Source: Siphonodentalium dalli (Eukaryota > Mollusca > Scaphopoda > Gadilida > Siphonodentaliidae). From it: a DNA stretch of 64,000 bases. Positions within the stretch are counted from its first letter, which is position 1, and every line of letters begins with the position of its first letter. The notes beneath the pieces were generated by a model that searched no databases, had not been told where the DNA came from, and worked only from the letters and a program-made list of their open reading frames with translations. Positions 62,637-64,000 of this stretch are shown here, in pieces. The position numbers and the translations under genes are program-made. The stretch lies in NCBI GenBank assembly GCA_032622095.1, contig CP136065.1, positions 68,477,675 through 68,541,674 of the forward strand. The letters run 5' to 3'.

Positions 62637-62840
62637 CCCCCCCCCCCCCCCCCCCAAATTTCCCATACGTAAAACCAGTTACTTGGAATTTGTTGCAAAT
62701 TCACATGACTAATCTAGTAAAATGTATATATTTTCATGAAGCTAAGACATAATGACACTATTTTGGGCCAAAACTGAAACTCACCATCCAAGATGGCCAC
62801 CAAAATGGCCGCCGGAAGTTGAAAATATGACATTTTTTCA
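62637..62840. repeat. C run with a relative of the foldback AAGATGGCC block
   Basis: About 20 C at 62637-62656. At 62791-62845 CCAAGATGGCCACCAAAATG and GAAAATATGACATTTTTTC resemble the foldback arm at 32950-33010. Confidence 0.5.
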
Positions 62841-64000
62841 CAAATATCTTCTAGATCAGTTCATGCTGTTTGGAACTGGTTGAGTAATATGACTTTATTT
62901 TTTATTTTGTATATTAACTGATCATTGGATCAATTAAATATGCAATTATTGTGGTCCTATCCGCTTGTGATTCCTCAAAAATTCGATTTTACAGAACGCG
63001 GTATAAACTTTTACATAATAATCACAACTGGGATTCTACCGACACGTGCACAAATAACTTACTCTTAGAACCCCAGGTTACCGGGTGTATACCTACGCAT
63101 ATTTGTACTCGGTGGTACCTGTCTGTGTACCCCGGAACACCAACTATTCAGGTACCTGTCCGGTACTCTGGTGTACCAAATATCCAGGCACTATGCGGAG
63201 AACATGCCCAGCTACTCCGGAGTACCTACCCAGGCATGTGAGCTTCGAAATGTTTCCACGGCGTTCCTCAAGGCATTGTCGTGGTCAATATCGAGGAATG
63301 GGGAACCTGTACTGGTACTGTGTGGTATCTAATTGGGAAAGTATGTTTTCCTCAGGTCAGAGAAATCTTGAAAGTGAGGTATTAAACCATGATTTGATAC
63401 AAAACCCCGATCGAGGTTCTTAGAGATTGTGTGATCAGTTGTTACCTGGTCTCCCTTGCATAGATTCAGATGAAATACACCCCACATTATATTGTTTGTA
63501 TAAGCGAGTTGCCAATCTCGACCGGAAGCGCCGCCATCTTGATATGACGTATTTGTCCCCGCATGTTTTTCCAGCGTCGTTATCTATTTTCGATTCGCGA
63601 TGCCTGCGTTTCTGTTATTTCGGCCAATTTGGCCGGTTACTTCATGTGACTTTTTCATCTGACGTGTGTGTCGGAATAATGATATGGAGGATTTATGTAA
63701 ATGTTAGCCCAAACTACAATTCCAAGTAACGATGGTTTTGTTGTTTATTTTGAGGAATAATACCGCGTCAGATGAATTCAGCCCAAATATGTTAACAGTT
63801 GTCGTGTATAACATTCGGCAGTAAGTTAGCGTTATTTAGTATTTGTGGATGTCCTTTAACATGGGGAAAATAGACTACTGCGCTTGAACGAGCATGTGAA
63901 TTGTCGTTTTTAATGTATAGCAACTTTATAATCAATAACAGAGGCATTCTCTGTCAAATAAGGTCGCTCTATTTACGATACCAATTGGGGAACTTTGTAA
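62841..64000. other. intergenic, nothing firmly recognised
   Basis: 63080-63240 has several GGTACCTG-like words, possibly a decayed repeat. Open frames at 62951-63729 show no domain. Confidence 0.3.

Overview
The window looks like nuclear DNA of a protostome invertebrate, most likely a mollusc. This is an inference from AT-rich spaced genes with large introns, GT-AG exons, a TIR-domain Toll-like receptor in a single exon, decayed LINEs, tRNA-derived SINEs, and Helitron-like elements with tandem-repeat cores. No bacterial gene organisation is visible. Only three genes can be supported. Most other open frames are shadows, repeats or transposon relics.

Layout. (1) About 2.3-25.7 kb, minus strand: a partial leucine-rich-repeat gene of the ribonuclease-inhibitor-like type, closest in layout to LRRC74. 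Seven exons join in correct phase; both ends lie outside what I could find. Its introns carry a 43-bp minisatellite, a 33-bp minisatellite, a 2.8-kb Helitron-like element, several palindromic elements, a SINE and a LINE relic. (2) About 25.7-30.0 kb: a repeat-rich gap between two divergently transcribed genes. (3) 29,978-55,576, plus strand: a complete seven-exon short-chain dehydrogenase/reductase gene resembling 3-hydroxybutyrate dehydrogenase (BDH1), 354 codons spread over 25.6 kb. Its introns hold a 5.2-kb foldback element, two insertions with G-run ends, a 403-bp insertion with 10-bp direct repeats, two Helitron-like elements, a satellite built from exon 6 plus its 5' splice site, and a decayed LINE. 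(4) 56,990-58,873, plus strand: a Toll-like receptor in one exon. (5) 58.9-64.0 kb: no convincing gene; palindromic MITEs, a trinucleotide microsatellite and a Tc1-ended MITE.

The three genes show no functional link: a cytosolic-type LRR protein, a membrane-anchored redox enzyme and an innate immune receptor. The most striking pattern is structural. All three minisatellites that touch genes begin at, or within about 20 nt of, a 5' splice site. One of them has amplified the exon end and its GTAAGT donor 14 times in a strictly alternating A/B arrangement. A second strong point is a G-run element inserted in one arm of the big foldback, where the other arm preserves the empty site.
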